NCBI GenBank assembly: GCA_034659015.1 | Contig: JAYEGL010000013.1 | Location: 124,001 to 188,000, forward strand | Reading direction: 5' to 3' | DNA length: 64,000 nt | DNA from: Maricaulis sp034659015 | GTDB taxonomy: Bacteria > Pseudomonadota > Alphaproteobacteria > Caulobacterales > Maricaulaceae | Part shown: one piece after another, positions 50,418 to 59,703 of the stretch | Position numbering within the stretch: position 1 is the stretch's first letter | Layout of the letters: each line of letters begins with the position of its first letter | Made by a program: the position numbers and the translations under genes | Notes under the pieces: model-generated | Seen by the model: the letters and a program-made list of their open reading frames with translations, nothing else | Database searches by the model: none | Told to the model about the DNA's origin: nothing

Positions 50418-51902
50418 ATGAAACACAGCCCCTCCTGGCATGGCGCCGCAGCCGCCCTCGCACTGCTCGCGTCCGGCCACCCGTTTGCCGCCGCCCAGAC
50501 GACCCCGGACACAACCGCTACCGCCGGGCATGCCGAGCCGCGCCTCGACGGACTCGCCGATTTCGTCGACGGCGTCATGGCGCAACAGATCAGCAGCCAC
50601 GAGGTCGCCGGCGCAACGATCGCCGTCGTCCACGATGACGCCCTCCTGCTGTCTGCCGGCTACGGGTTTGCCGATATCGAATCCGGTACACGTGTCGACC
50701 CCGAAACGACGCTCTTTCGTCCCGGCTCGGTCTCCAAGCTTTTCACCTGGACTGCGCTCATGCAGCAGGTCGAGCTGGGCCGCGTCGATCTCGATGCAGA
50801 CATCAACACCTATATCGACTTTCACATCCCGCCCTATGAGGGCCAAACGGTCCGCGTTCGCGATCTGATGTCGCACAGTCCGGGCTGGAGCGATGTGAGC
50901 GGCATTTCGGTCGCCACGGTTGAAGAGCTCACACCCTATGGCGAATGGATCCAGCAGCATATTCCCGAACGTGTCTGGGCCCCCGGGACGGAGATTGCCT
51001 ATTCGAACTACGGCGTCGCACTCGCCGGTTACATCGTCGAGCGGGTCTCCGGCGAGCCCTTCGCAACCTACGTGGAAGACCACATCTTCTCGCCGCTGGA
51101 CATGCCGTCAACGACGTTTCGGGAGCCCCTTCCCGAACATCTCGAAGACCGCATGGCGACCGGCTACGAGATGGAGGACGGGCGACTGGTCGCCCAGCCG
51201 TTCGAACTGTTCAGTTCGATCATGCCGGCCGGTTCCGGCACATCGTCGGCCCGCGACATGGCCCGCTTCATGCGCGCCATGCTCAATGGCGGCGAACTCG
51301 GTGACGTGCGAATCCTCCAGTCGGCTTCGGTCGAGCTGTTGATGCGCGACTCGCTGCGCAATGCGCCGGGCCTTCCGGGAATGGCGCACGGCTTCTACGT
51401 GGTGCAGGAAGACGGTCCGCGCCTTGTGGGGCACGGCGGCAACACCGGGGATTTCCACTCCAACCTTATCCTGGCACCGGAGGCCGGTTTCGGCTTTTTC
51501 GTCTCGGTTACCGGCGGCAGTGAAAGCTCCGTCGGGCGTACGGATCTGACCAATGCCATTATCGGCCGGGTCTTTCCGCAAGATGCCGCACCGCGCGAGC
51601 CGCGGCCGGAAGACGAGGCCCTGCCGGTCGGATCCTACCGGATGAACCGCCGCGACTATTCGCAGCCGCCACGTGAAGAATACGATATCGAAGTGACCGC
51701 GGCAGGCCGCAACGCCATCCGGATCCGTTTCCTGGAGGACACGACCTACTGGGAACGCATCGGTCCCATGACGTTCGAGAAGGTCACCGGAACCCGGCAC
51801 AGCGGCCCCTTCGACCGCGCCCGCTTCCACACCGGCCCCTCGGGTCTCGTGCTTTCCTTCAGCTACCAACCCTACATGGCGTATCACCGCGTCGACGATT
51901 GA
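50418..51902 (+). CDS. beta-lactamase-fold serine hydrolase (paralogue of 36019-38004)
   Basis: A 494-residue secreted hydrolase: signal peptide (ending PFAAAQ), SxxK at Ser104-Lys107 (PGSVSKLFTW), YSNYG and GHGGNTGDFHSN. It shares long near-identical stretches with the hydrolase at 36019 (PGSxSKLFTW, YSNYGxALAGYIVxRVSG, EHIFxPLxM) but lacks the membrane helices, so it is probably soluble. The pair looks like a duplication within the locus. Confidence 0.87.
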   Translation: MKHSPSWHGAAAALALLASGHPFAAAQTTPDTTATAGHAEPRLDGLADFVDGVMAQQISSHEVAGATIAVVHDDALLLSAGYGFADIESGTRVDPETTLFRPGSVSKLFTWTALMQQVELGRVDLDADINTYIDFHIPPYEGQTVRVRDLMSHSPGWSDVSGISVATVEELTPYGEWIQQHIPERVWAPGTEIAYSNYGVALAGYIVERVSGEPFATYVEDHIFSPLDMPSTTFREPLPEHLEDRMATGYEMEDGRLVAQPFELFSSIMPAGSGTSSARDMARFMRAMLNGGELGDVRILQSASVELLMRDSLRNAPGLPGMAHGFYVVQEDGPRLVGHGGNTGDFHSNLILAPEAGFGFFVSVTGGSESSVGRTDLTNAIIGRVFPQDAAPREPRPEDEALPVGSYRMNRRDYSQPPREEYDIEVTAAGRNAIRIRFLEDTTYWERIGPMTFEKVTGTRHSGPFDRARFHTGPSGLVLSFSYQPYMAYHRVDD

Positions 51903-51913
51903 GGAGCCATTCC

Positions 51914-53863
51914 ATGCCCATGCCGAATATGAAGACCCTCGCTTCCGTGATCGCGCTGATGGCTGCCGGCCTCGCCGGCCCTGTCCTGGCGCAGGACGCT
52001 GACTCGCCCTCCATCGTTCAGCCCGAGGACTGGACGATGGAGCAGCAGGACTCGATGTCCGTCGTGACCGCACCGGAAGGCAATCTCGACATTGCCGTGG
52101 TCGAGGTCGGTCCGGCCGACGATGCCCTGGCAGCGGCCGCAGCCGCATGGCGCGTCTACGACCCGGAGGCGCAACGGAGCGTCGAGCTGACGACCCCGGC
52201 CGCATCGGAAAACGGCTGGGACCAGCGGGTCAGCATCCGCTACGCCACCTCTCCGTCCGAACAGGCCACGGTGAGCGCGCTGGCGCTGCGGCAGGGCGAT
52301 GACTGGACCGTGGTGATCGTCAACGGCGCCCAGTCCACCGCCAATGTCCGTTCGGCCGCCGTATCCCTGGCCCGGGATTCCGTGCAGGCCGACGGCTACG
52401 AGCCCGAAGACTTCTCGGACCGGACCCCACATCGCCTGACCCCGGAACGCATTGCGATGCTCCGCGATTTCGTCGCCGAAGCCGCCGAGACGCTGGATGT
52501 GCCGGGCGTGGGCCTGGCCCTGATCGATCAGGGCGAGGTGGTTTTCGAAGGCGGTGTCGGTGTGCGTTCGCTGGACGATCCGGCACCGGTCGATGCGGAT
52601 ACCCGCTTCATGATCGCCTCCAATACCAAGGGCATGTCGACCCTCCTCCTGTCCATTCTCGTGGACCGGGGCGAGCTCGACTGGGACCAGCGCGTTGTCG
52701 ATCTCTATCCCGAATTCCGGCTCGGCTCCGACAGCACGACGGAATCCACGCTCGTCCGCCATCTGCTGTGCGCGTGCACCGGGCTTCCGCGCAAGGACTG
52801 GGGCTTCATCCTCGCCGACCAGGACACGCCCGCTTCGGACGTGTTCCGGCAATTGTCCGAGACCCAGCCGACCAGCGCGTTCGGCGAGCTGTTCCAGTAC
52901 AACAACAACATGGCCGCGGCGGCCGGCTATGTGGGCGGCGCGCTGGCCTATCCGGACATGGAAATCGGCGCCGCCTACGACCGGGCCATGGACGAACTGA
53001 TCTTCCAGCCCCTCGCCATGCCGGACACCACGTTCGACTTCGATGAAGGCGAAAGCGGCAACTGGGCGCCGCCGCACGGGCTGGATGTCGACGGCGACCA
53101 GACCGTCATGTCCAATCATTTCAATCGCGGCGTCTATCCCTACCGGCCGGCCGGCGGGGCCTTTTCCACCGCCTCCGACATGGCCCACTACGTCCAGCTG
53201 GAGCTGTCCCGGGGCCTGACCCCGGATGGCGAGCGGCTCGTCAGCGAGGAGAACCTGCTGGCCCGGCGCGAACCCGGTGTCCAGGTGGCCGAGGACGTGT
53301 GGTACGGCATGGGCCTGTTCAACGAGGAACACTGGGGCATCCCCGTGGTCACGCATGGCGGGACCCTGCTCGGCTATCACAGCAACTGGTATGCCTTGCC
53401 TGAAGCCGGCGTCGGGGCCGTCATCATGGTCAATGCCGATACCGGCGCCGTGATGCTGCGCCCCTTCCTGCGCCGTCTGGTGGAAGTGCTCTATGACGGC
53501 CACCCCGAGGCGATGAGCCAGATCGAGGCCGCTGCGGCGCGCCTGGACGCACAGACGCAGGTCCGCCGCCAGGGTCTCGACATCCCCGGCGACCCGGCCG
53601 TCCTGGACGGCCTGGCCAGCCGTTATGAGAGCCCGGGCATCGGCACGATCACGATCTTCGAGAATGACGACCAGACCTGGATCGAAGCCGGTTCCATCCG
53701 CGCACCCCTGGCGACGCGGCAGAACCCCGACGGCACGGTCTCCATCGTTTCCATCGGCCCCGGCGCCATCAGCCTGGAAGCCGAAGTCGGCATGGACGAC
53801 GGTGCCCGGACGCTCACACTCCGCGACAGCCAGCACGTCTACCTCTACACCGAGACGCGCTGA
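51914..53863 (+). CDS. two-domain beta-lactamase-fold serine hydrolase
   Basis: A 649-residue secreted hydrolase. After the signal peptide (ending PVLAQ) an extra N-terminal domain of about 150 residues with no motif I recognise precedes the catalytic domain. SxxK is Ser236-Lys239 (MIASNTKGM), with YNNNMAAAAGYVG and HGGTLLGYHSN. I chose the ATG at 51914 with GAGGAG upstream rather than the TTG at 51899 that overlaps the preceding stop. Last gene of the plus-strand operon. Confidence 0.86.
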   Translation: MPMPNMKTLASVIALMAAGLAGPVLAQDADSPSIVQPEDWTMEQQDSMSVVTAPEGNLDIAVVEVGPADDALAAAAAAWRVYDPEAQRSVELTTPAASENGWDQRVSIRYATSPSEQATVSALALRQGDDWTVVIVNGAQSTANVRSAAVSLARDSVQADGYEPEDFSDRTPHRLTPERIAMLRDFVAEAAETLDVPGVGLALIDQGEVVFEGGVGVRSLDDPAPVDADTRFMIASNTKGMSTLLLSILVDRGELDWDQRVVDLYPEFRLGSDSTTESTLVRHLLCACTGLPRKDWGFILADQDTPASDVFRQLSETQPTSAFGELFQYNNNMAAAAGYVGGALAYPDMEIGAAYDRAMDELIFQPLAMPDTTFDFDEGESGNWAPPHGLDVDGDQTVMSNHFNRGVYPYRPAGGAFSTASDMAHYVQLELSRGLTPDGERLVSEENLLARREPGVQVAEDVWYGMGLFNEEHWGIPVVTHGGTLLGYHSNWYALPEAGVGAVIMVNADTGAVMLRPFLRRLVEVLYDGHPEAMSQIEAAAARLDAQTQVRRQGLDIPGDPAVLDGLASRYESPGIGTITIFENDDQTWIEAGSIRAPLATRQNPDGTVSIVSIGPGAISLEAEVGMDDGARTLTLRDSQHVYLYTETR

Positions 53864-54001
53864 GGGTCCGCCCGGACAGGCGCGGTGCGGTCTCGCACGA
53901 CCGGCGTCAGCCCCGGCCCGAACCGGCTCCGCCGGGACTGCAGGGTCTGGCGTGTTCGGGCCACCGCCCGCGCCTGCAGCCGCGTTCCCGTAGCGGGCCG
54001 G

Positions 54002-55207
54002 CTAGGACCAGGCCCGCTCGACAAACCAGTACGCGCCCACCCCGGTGAGCACGGCGATCGCAATCCACCGTCCGTATTCGACCAGGCGTGCATCGAGGTA
54101 TCTGACCAGGACGCCAGTCCCGAGCAGCATGGCGGCAATAAAGACGACCTGGCCGATCTCGACACCCAGATTGAACCCGAACAGCGCCGGCAGCCTGTGT
54201 TCGGGGGCAAGCTCCAGTTCGAGCATCAGGCCGGCGAATCCGACGCCATGGACCAGTCCGAACCCGGCGCTCAGCGCCGGCGCCGACCGGCTCGGGTCGC
54301 CGCCTTCACGCAGCCAGCCGCCATACGCGAACACCACCACAAGCAAGCCGAGCCAGACGGGGCCGCTAATCGCCCCGCCCGTTGACACATTCAGCACTGC
54401 GAGCCCGGCCAGCAGGCCGGCAGCAATCCACACATCCCGCCGGGACGGAGGCGCACGCGTCAGCATCGCCTCGGCCGCCAGGAACAGGATGGAAAAGCCG
54501 ATCAGGGCCTCGACGGCCGGCCCTGCCGGCGCAATCCACCCCAGGACAGCCAGGGCCAGGGTGGCCGAATGGCCGACGGTAAAGCCGACGGTGACGAGGC
54601 ATAACCGCCGCCAGCCGGAGACAACGAGGAGCAAGGCGCACAAGAAGGCCAGATGATCCGGACCGGAAAGGATGTGCGCCGTCCCGATACGGATGAAGTC
54701 GCCGACGCGCTGCCAGCCGCCCTGCCCGGCTGCGCCTTCCGTGAAGCGCACACGGCTGCGGCTGTGTGTGAGCACGTCATCCTGCCAGTCCGCCGCGCCG
54801 AAACGAAGGCGTGTGAAGTGGATATGGTTGGCCGAGAGCGGCGAGAACACGTCGGCGGAGAGCTCGACCGGGCCTTGGTCCTGCGGGCAGGCCCATTCCA
54901 TGTCCCCGCGCAGACGGCCGTCCGGCAGAAGGCGGATCTGCGGGATCGAGACCATCTCGCACGGCGCTCCGCCGCGGCCCAGCGCCAGCCCCTCGATCAG
55001 ACGGCGGCGGAATCCGCCTTCCAGCGTCGTGCCTGCCGGATAAAGCGAAAGAAAGAGTGTCGCCTGCCGGGCCTGCAGGTCGACCTGGCCGGTCACCCTG
55101 CCGCCCTCGACCGTCCAGCTCGAGCTGGACGCGCTACGCTCGTGCGCATGGGCAGCGGCGGGCAGGACGAACCCCGCCAGGAGCAGCACAGCCAGCAACC
55201 GGATCAT
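54002..55207 (-). CDS. HupE/UreJ-family membrane protein
   Basis: A 401-residue protein with a signal peptide, a periplasmic domain of about 140 residues (ending DDVLTHSRSRVRF), and a C-terminal HupE/UreJ-like domain of about seven helices. Motifs: RIGTAHILSGPDHLAFLCALLL, GFTVGHSATLALAV and FGLVHGVGFAGLM. HupE/UreJ proteins carry nickel or related metals. The histidine-bearing helices (HILSGPDH, GHS, VHG) are typical. It overlaps the PpiC-like gene by 4 bp. The metal and role are unknown. Confidence 0.85.
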   Translation of the reverse strand: MIRLLAVLLLAGFVLPAAAHAHERSASSSSWTVEGGRVTGQVDLQARQATLFLSLYPAGTTLEGGFRRRLIEGLALGRGGAPCEMVSIPQIRLLPDGRLRGDMEWACPQDQGPVELSADVFSPLSANHIHFTRLRFGAADWQDDVLTHSRSRVRFTEGAAGQGGWQRVGDFIRIGTAHILSGPDHLAFLCALLLVVSGWRRLCLVTVGFTVGHSATLALAVLGWIAPAGPAVEALIGFSILFLAAEAMLTRAPPSRRDVWIAAGLLAGLAVLNVSTGGAISGPVWLGLLVVVFAYGGWLREGGDPSRSAPALSAGFGLVHGVGFAGLMLELELAPEHRLPALFGFNLGVEIGQVVFIAAMLLGTGVLVRYLDARLVEYGRWIAIAVLTGVGAYWFVERAWS

Positions 55208-55992
55208 GACGGATCGTCATGGCCGTACCGGATCTCGGCCTGGTCGCGCATGCGTTCAAGGTGGCGGTCCAGGGTTTCTGCCTGGATACGGTCTCGCCAC
55301 AGCGCCTCCACTGCGGCGCGGTGGGTGCCGAACTCTGCCGGCGGCGGCGATTGCCGGTCCAGCAGGGTGAGCCAGTGATACTGCCCGCCGACATGCACCG
55401 GACCGGCCGTTTCGCCGGTCTCCAGCGCGAGAACGTGATCGGTCAGAGCGGGGCCGAGAGCCCGGCGCAGCTCCGTGACCGTCACCGGCCGATCCGGCGG
55501 ATGCGCGCCGGGCCGGGACTGCGGCCCGGCGGGCGATGGAGCCACGGTCCACATCACATGCAGGGCGGGTTCGCCGGCAAACAGGCCCCGCTCCGCCTCG
55601 AACAGGGTGCGCAGCTCCGCATCCTCCGGTTCGACCGGCGCCTGGGCTATAATCGCATCGATCATCGCCAGCACGATCGAGCGCCGGAGCGTGGACTCAT
55701 TGCGGGGCAGGTCGAGCGCCAGAGCCCGCTGAAACAGCAATTCCTCGTCGATCAGGCGGTCCAGGACGAATTCGCGGGCATCCGCCTGCAGCGGATTGCG
55801 GCTGTCGCGCTCGATCGCGTCCAGCGCCAGCGCGATATCGTCGGGCGTGATCGGCGTTCCGTTGACCCAGACGGTTCCCGACGGCGGCAGACGCGACAAT
55901 GCACTGTCCGGCAGAAGCAGGGCGGCCAGGGCAAGCCCGCCGCCAAGCAGAGCTCCGGCGGCAAATCCGGTTCGCGCATTGAACCGGATCAT
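55204..55992 (-). CDS. periplasmic PpiC/SurA-like peptidyl-prolyl isomerase
   Basis: A 262-residue protein with an N-terminal membrane anchor (about residues 9-28), a SurA-like N-domain (VNGTPITPDDIALALDAIERD, REFVLDRLIDEELLFQRALAL) and a short parvulin-type region (ELRRALGPALTDHVLALETGETAGPVHVGGQYHWLTLLDR). The catalytic parvulin core looks reduced, so it may act mostly as a chaperone. It overlaps its neighbours by 4 bp on both sides, making a DUF3604-Ppi-HupE unit. Confidence 0.8.
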   Translation of the reverse strand: MIRFNARTGFAAGALLGGGLALAALLLPDSALSRLPPSGTVWVNGTPITPDDIALALDAIERDSRNPLQADAREFVLDRLIDEELLFQRALALDLPRNESTLRRSIVLAMIDAIIAQAPVEPEDAELRTLFEAERGLFAGEPALHVMWTVAPSPAGPQSRPGAHPPDRPVTVTELRRALGPALTDHVLALETGETAGPVHVGGQYHWLTLLDRQSPPPAEFGTHRAAVEALWRDRIQAETLDRHLERMRDQAEIRYGHDDPS

Positions 55993-58259
55993 TCGGGATC
56001 CTGCACTGTGGCCGGCCCGCCGGCATGGCCCAGATAGATCGGCGACGACCAGGCCCGGTGCTCAACGCGCGCCACGCAATCCTCGGCCATATCCACCCGG
56101 TAGTCGCCCAGACAGGGATCGGCGGCGATACACTGGCCGTCCTCGTCGTATTCACAGCGCAGAGGGTCGCCATTGACCTGGCCGCTCGGCTCCTGGATCG
56201 CGCGGACGTAATACACCGCATCCCGGCCGCTCGCGGCGAAGTCGGGGTCGCTGAACTCGACCGTACAGCCGGCGCCCCGGTCGTCGCAGGGCAGAACCCG
56301 CCATTCATCCTCGATCAGCAGGTCGACGGATTCGTCCGGCGTGATCTGCGGCCGGATACGGACGATTTCGATGCGCGTGATCCGGTAGCGTTCGTCGCCC
56401 GGATTATAGCATTCCCCGCGGCACAGTTGCTGCAGCCGGTCGGCCGGCAGGCCGCGCACCGCATAGTCCGGACAGCCCGGATTCTGCTTCAGCGACCCCA
56501 CGGCGCGCACCCGGAAGCGGGGCGTTTCGCCCAGATCCGCTTCGCCGCCCATGGGCGCGATCACCGTGCCCGTCTCGTCCACCAGGTCGAACCAGAGTAA
56601 TTGCCGCAAACCCGATGTGGCATAGACATTCCGGGTGTTCAGCGCATCCCATATGCCGTCGCGGGAGCGTTCCTCCGCGTGGGCCGCCACAAGTCCGCCG
56701 CCCGTAAAGAACGAGGACTGGCGTTCGATCTCGGTATTGCGGAAGCTGATATTGCGGATCAGTTCCTCACGATCCAGCGCGGTCGAGTGGGCCGGAGCGC
56801 CGGGGTCCGGCGGCACGAAATGGCGAGCCACACGGGCGCTTACCGCACCGCCCGCATCGGTCATGTAATGACGCGCAAAGGGCTTGTATCCGATGCCAGG
56901 CCGGGCGGTATGGGTATCCGAGGAACCGATGAACCCCCACCGGAAGCGGATGGGTTCGGCCGGGTCGTCGAAATTGCCGATCGCGAGGCCATACTGGACC
57001 GACGTTGTCGGGTTGTGATTGAAAGCCGGCAGGAAACAATCCCGGCACTGGCCGGCATCGAGCCAGTCCGCGATCGTCTCCCCCTCCACCGTCAGATGCG
57101 CTGCAAGGCCGACATGCACGGCATTCACCCGGGCCTGCTCGGCCCGCGCGTCGCACTCCTGCTCGCTTTCGCCGCTCGCCAGGCAGCGCTCTTCGATGAT
57201 CTCGCCGGCCCGCCAGCAGGTGGGCAGATAGGTCTCGGTGGGTTCCGGGCAGACCGGCTGGTCCACATCGCCCAGCATGGGTCGCCAGGACCGGTATTCT
57301 TCCGCATTGCCGTGGCCGGAAAAGACCTCGATGAGGCTGAAGGCTTCGGGGCGCTGATCGGCCGCCAATTGCTTGTCCCAGCGCGTGCCGGGCGGCGTGT
57401 AAAGGCCCCAGCTCGTGCCGTGCGGAACAATCAGCGGATCCAGCCCCTGGCTCTCCAGCCGGGCGACCAGCTCGCCGGGCGTGGCCGCCAGTTCGTAGCA
57501 ATCGGGCGGCAGATCGCCGGATGCCATGCTCTCGTCGCAGAGCGGCGTGTCCCGCACCTCCTGCACGAATCGTGTGAAGTCGTAGTAGTTCTGCCTGTTG
57601 GGAAGATCGAGCAGGGCAATCTGCGGCGGCAGCATGGCCTGCGCGTTGTCGCGCAGCACACGCACGGTCGTTCCGGTGGCCGCGATCGGCCGGGCGGAAA
57701 TATCGGCGTCGTCCAGCGAGCGGAAGACCACATTCTTGTGCCCGTAGTGATCCTCCGGCAGCGGCGCGACCTGGGTCCACTCGAAACCGATAAAGGGTAC
57801 GACATCCACGTTCCCCGCAGACCGGGCCTCGCACCGGCGAACGGTGTCGATGGATTGCTGCCAGCGCGCCGGAGTGAGGGCTTCGGCATGATCCGTCATC
57901 GCCCAGAAGTCGAGTGCCGAACAATAACGGGCAAAATCGCAGGCGTCGGCGATCGGATTCGCCCCCTCGCCCCGCATGATCGGCAGAGCCCAGACGAAAG
58001 CGTCGGTCGAAAACGTCGAATGAACGTGCAGGTCGCCGAACAGGATCTCCGTCTCACCGGAGGCGCCGGCCGAGCGGATCGCTTCGGACTGTTGCGCCCG
58101 GCGGCCTTCGATGACGGCCCGGGGCACGGCATCGCCGGTAATCTCGCCCGGCCCGCGCGTGCGCCCGTGCCAGCCATTCATGATGCCGGCGAAATAGACC
58201 GCCAGCGCCGCAATGAGGGCCAGTCCGAGGCCCAGGCAGACAAGCAGAATGCGGGGCAT
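55989..58259 (-). CDS. DUF3604 protein (PHP-like putative metallohydrolase)
   Basis: A 756-residue exported protein with one N-terminal membrane segment. The N-terminal motif LFGDLHVHSTFSTDAF (His78, His80) and DFWAMTDHAEAL (Asp123, His124) match PHP-type metal sites. Later motifs include IGFEWTQVAP, SLIEVFSGHGNAEEY, WGFIGSSDTHTARPG and RNVYATSG, all typical of DUF3604. The reaction is unknown. Start ATG 58259; the frame upstream overlaps the GST gene. First gene of the trio. Confidence 0.85.
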   Translation of the reverse strand: MPRILLVCLGLGLALIAALAVYFAGIMNGWHGRTRGPGEITGDAVPRAVIEGRRAQQSEAIRSAGASGETEILFGDLHVHSTFSTDAFVWALPIMRGEGANPIADACDFARYCSALDFWAMTDHAEALTPARWQQSIDTVRRCEARSAGNVDVVPFIGFEWTQVAPLPEDHYGHKNVVFRSLDDADISARPIAATGTTVRVLRDNAQAMLPPQIALLDLPNRQNYYDFTRFVQEVRDTPLCDESMASGDLPPDCYELAATPGELVARLESQGLDPLIVPHGTSWGLYTPPGTRWDKQLAADQRPEAFSLIEVFSGHGNAEEYRSWRPMLGDVDQPVCPEPTETYLPTCWRAGEIIEERCLASGESEQECDARAEQARVNAVHVGLAAHLTVEGETIADWLDAGQCRDCFLPAFNHNPTTSVQYGLAIGNFDDPAEPIRFRWGFIGSSDTHTARPGIGYKPFARHYMTDAGGAVSARVARHFVPPDPGAPAHSTALDREELIRNISFRNTEIERQSSFFTGGGLVAAHAEERSRDGIWDALNTRNVYATSGLRQLLWFDLVDETGTVIAPMGGEADLGETPRFRVRAVGSLKQNPGCPDYAVRGLPADRLQQLCRGECYNPGDERYRITRIEIVRIRPQITPDESVDLLIEDEWRVLPCDDRGAGCTVEFSDPDFAASGRDAVYYVRAIQEPSGQVNGDPLRCEYDEDGQCIAADPCLGDYRVDMAEDCVARVEHRAWSSPIYLGHAGGPATVQDPE

Positions 58260-58260
58260 A

Positions 58261-58980
58261 TCAGGCCTCCTCGCCGCTGTCTGAACCGGTATTGACCATG
58301 GTGCGGGCCTGTTTGGCGAAGGTGTCGGCCGCCCCGTCCCGGTCATCCGCATCCTTCAGCAATGCGCTCAGATCGTAGGGCACGACGATGCCTGCCTGGG
58401 CCGCCGGCCGTTCGGCGATCCGGTCGATCCAGCGATTGAGATGCTTGAAGGCGGAGCGGTCGACCCCGGACCAGGAGGCCGTGCGGGCCCAGCACCAATT
58501 GGCGATGTCGGCGATGGAATAGTCTCCGGCCAGATAATCGCGCCCGTCCAGACGCCGGTCGAGCACTCCGAGCAGGCGTGCAGTCTCGCCCTGATAACGC
58601 TGGATCGCGATGTCGATCTTCTCGGGCAGGTAGCGGAAGAACACGTTGGCCTGCCCCATCATCGGCCCGAGCCCGCCCATCTGGAACATCAGCCATTGCA
58701 TGACCACAGAGCGCCCCTTGGCATCCTGCGGCATGAGCTGGCCGTATTTTTCCGCGAGATAGACCAGAATGGCGCCGCTCTCGAACACGGCGAAGTCATC
58801 CGCGTCCCGATCGACGATGACCGGGATCCGCCCGTTCGGATTGAGCGCGAGGAAGCTGTCCGCCTTCTGCTCGCCAGCCATGAGATCGACCGGCCTGACC
58901 TCATAGTCCACGCCCAGTTCCTCAAGCATGACGGAGGCCTTCCAACCATTTGGCGTTGGTGCCGTGTAGAGATCAATCAT
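58261..58980 (-). CDS. glutathione S-transferase family protein (YfcG/Ure2p-like)
   Basis: A 239-residue GST: thioredoxin-fold N-domain (MIDLYTAPTPNGWKASVMLEEL, NPNGRIPVIVD, VFESGAILVYLAEKYG) and a helical C-domain (QWLMFQMGGLGPMMGQANVFF, YLAGDYSIADIANW). The TPNGWK and GPMMGQ patterns are those of the YfcG/Ure2p-like group with disulphide-reductase activity. The ATG at 58980 has AGGG upstream. Divergent from a TetR gene across a palindrome. Confidence 0.9.
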   Translation of the reverse strand: MIDLYTAPTPNGWKASVMLEELGVDYEVRPVDLMAGEQKADSFLALNPNGRIPVIVDRDADDFAVFESGAILVYLAEKYGQLMPQDAKGRSVVMQWLMFQMGGLGPMMGQANVFFRYLPEKIDIAIQRYQGETARLLGVLDRRLDGRDYLAGDYSIADIANWCWARTASWSGVDRSAFKHLNRWIDRIAERPAAQAGIVVPYDLSALLKDADDRDGAADTFAKQARTMVNTGSDSGEEA

Positions 58981-59039
58981 GGGAATTACCCTTTTGCCCG
59001 GCTCGATCCTGAGCCCCCGGATTGACGTGACGCTATATT

Positions 59040-59058
59040 TTGGCACTTATAGTGTCAA
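59040..59058. promoter_or_regulatory. palindromic operator and divergent -35 elements
   Basis: TTGGCACTTATAGTGTCAA is a 19-bp palindrome with one mismatch per arm. Each arm doubles as a -35-like hexamer (TTGGCA on plus, TTGACA on minus), with TATTCG and TATAGC as possible -10 elements at short spacing. A repressor bound here would block both the GST and the tetR promoters. Confidence 0.65.
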
Positions 59059-59097
59059 TATATTCGGAAACGGGCCCAGAGGCAGGAGACGCAATCC

Positions 59098-59703
59098 ATG
59101 ACGGACGGGCGCATGGCCAGACGAAGCGCAAGCCGCGACAAGATTGCCACCGCGTTCAAGGAACTCGTGCGCGAGGGAGACGACTCCCCGAGCGCCAAGG
59201 CCGTCGCCGACCGCGCCGGTGTGGGATTGCGCACCGTTTTCCGGTGCTTCGAAGACCTGGAAACGCTCTACCGGGAAGTCTCCATCGCCCTGCAGGCGGA
59301 ATTCCTGCCGCGCGCCCGGATCGAATATGCCAGTTCGGACCGGGCTGAACGGCTGCACCGGATGCTGGTCAACCGCACCGCCGTCTTTGCGGATATGGAA
59401 CCGTTCCAACTGGCCGCGGCGGCGCATCGCCATCGTTACGAGGCCCTCAAGGAAGATCATCGCGCCCTGCTCGCCGTCGAGCGTGACCGGCTGCGCAGCG
59501 CCGTCAATCCGGACGGTTTGATGCCCGAAGCCCACTTCGAGGCCCTGTGCGCGGCGACCAGTTTCGACTATTGGCGCCGGCTCCGGTTCGACCAGGGGCT
59601 CGGCAGGGATGCCGCGGCCGAGGCGATGACCGTCGCCGCATCCGCCATTCTCGGGCACAGCGAAACCGCGGCTATCCCCGTTTCATCGAAGGACGAATTG
59701 TGA
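59098..59703 (+). CDS. TetR-family transcriptional regulator
   Basis: A 201-residue TetR protein with an N-terminal helix-turn-helix (SRDKIATAFKELV, SAKAVADRAGVGLRTVFRCFEDLETLY) and a divergent helical ligand domain. It is coupled to the GST-like gene (GTGA overlap). It likely represses itself and the divergent GST through the palindrome at 59040. Confidence 0.87.
   Translation: MTDGRMARRSASRDKIATAFKELVREGDDSPSAKAVADRAGVGLRTVFRCFEDLETLYREVSIALQAEFLPRARIEYASSDRAERLHRMLVNRTAVFADMEPFQLAAAAHRHRYEALKEDHRALLAVERDRLRSAVNPDGLMPEAHFEALCAATSFDYWRRLRFDQGLGRDAAAEAMTVAASAILGHSETAAIPVSSKDEL

Noticed and set aside
36019..53863. Beta-lactamase antibiotic-resistance cluster
   Set aside because: The four serine hydrolases have the beta-lactamase fold, but their size, extra domains and context with D-amino-acid genes point to peptidase/esterase roles. 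There is no AmpR-type regulator.
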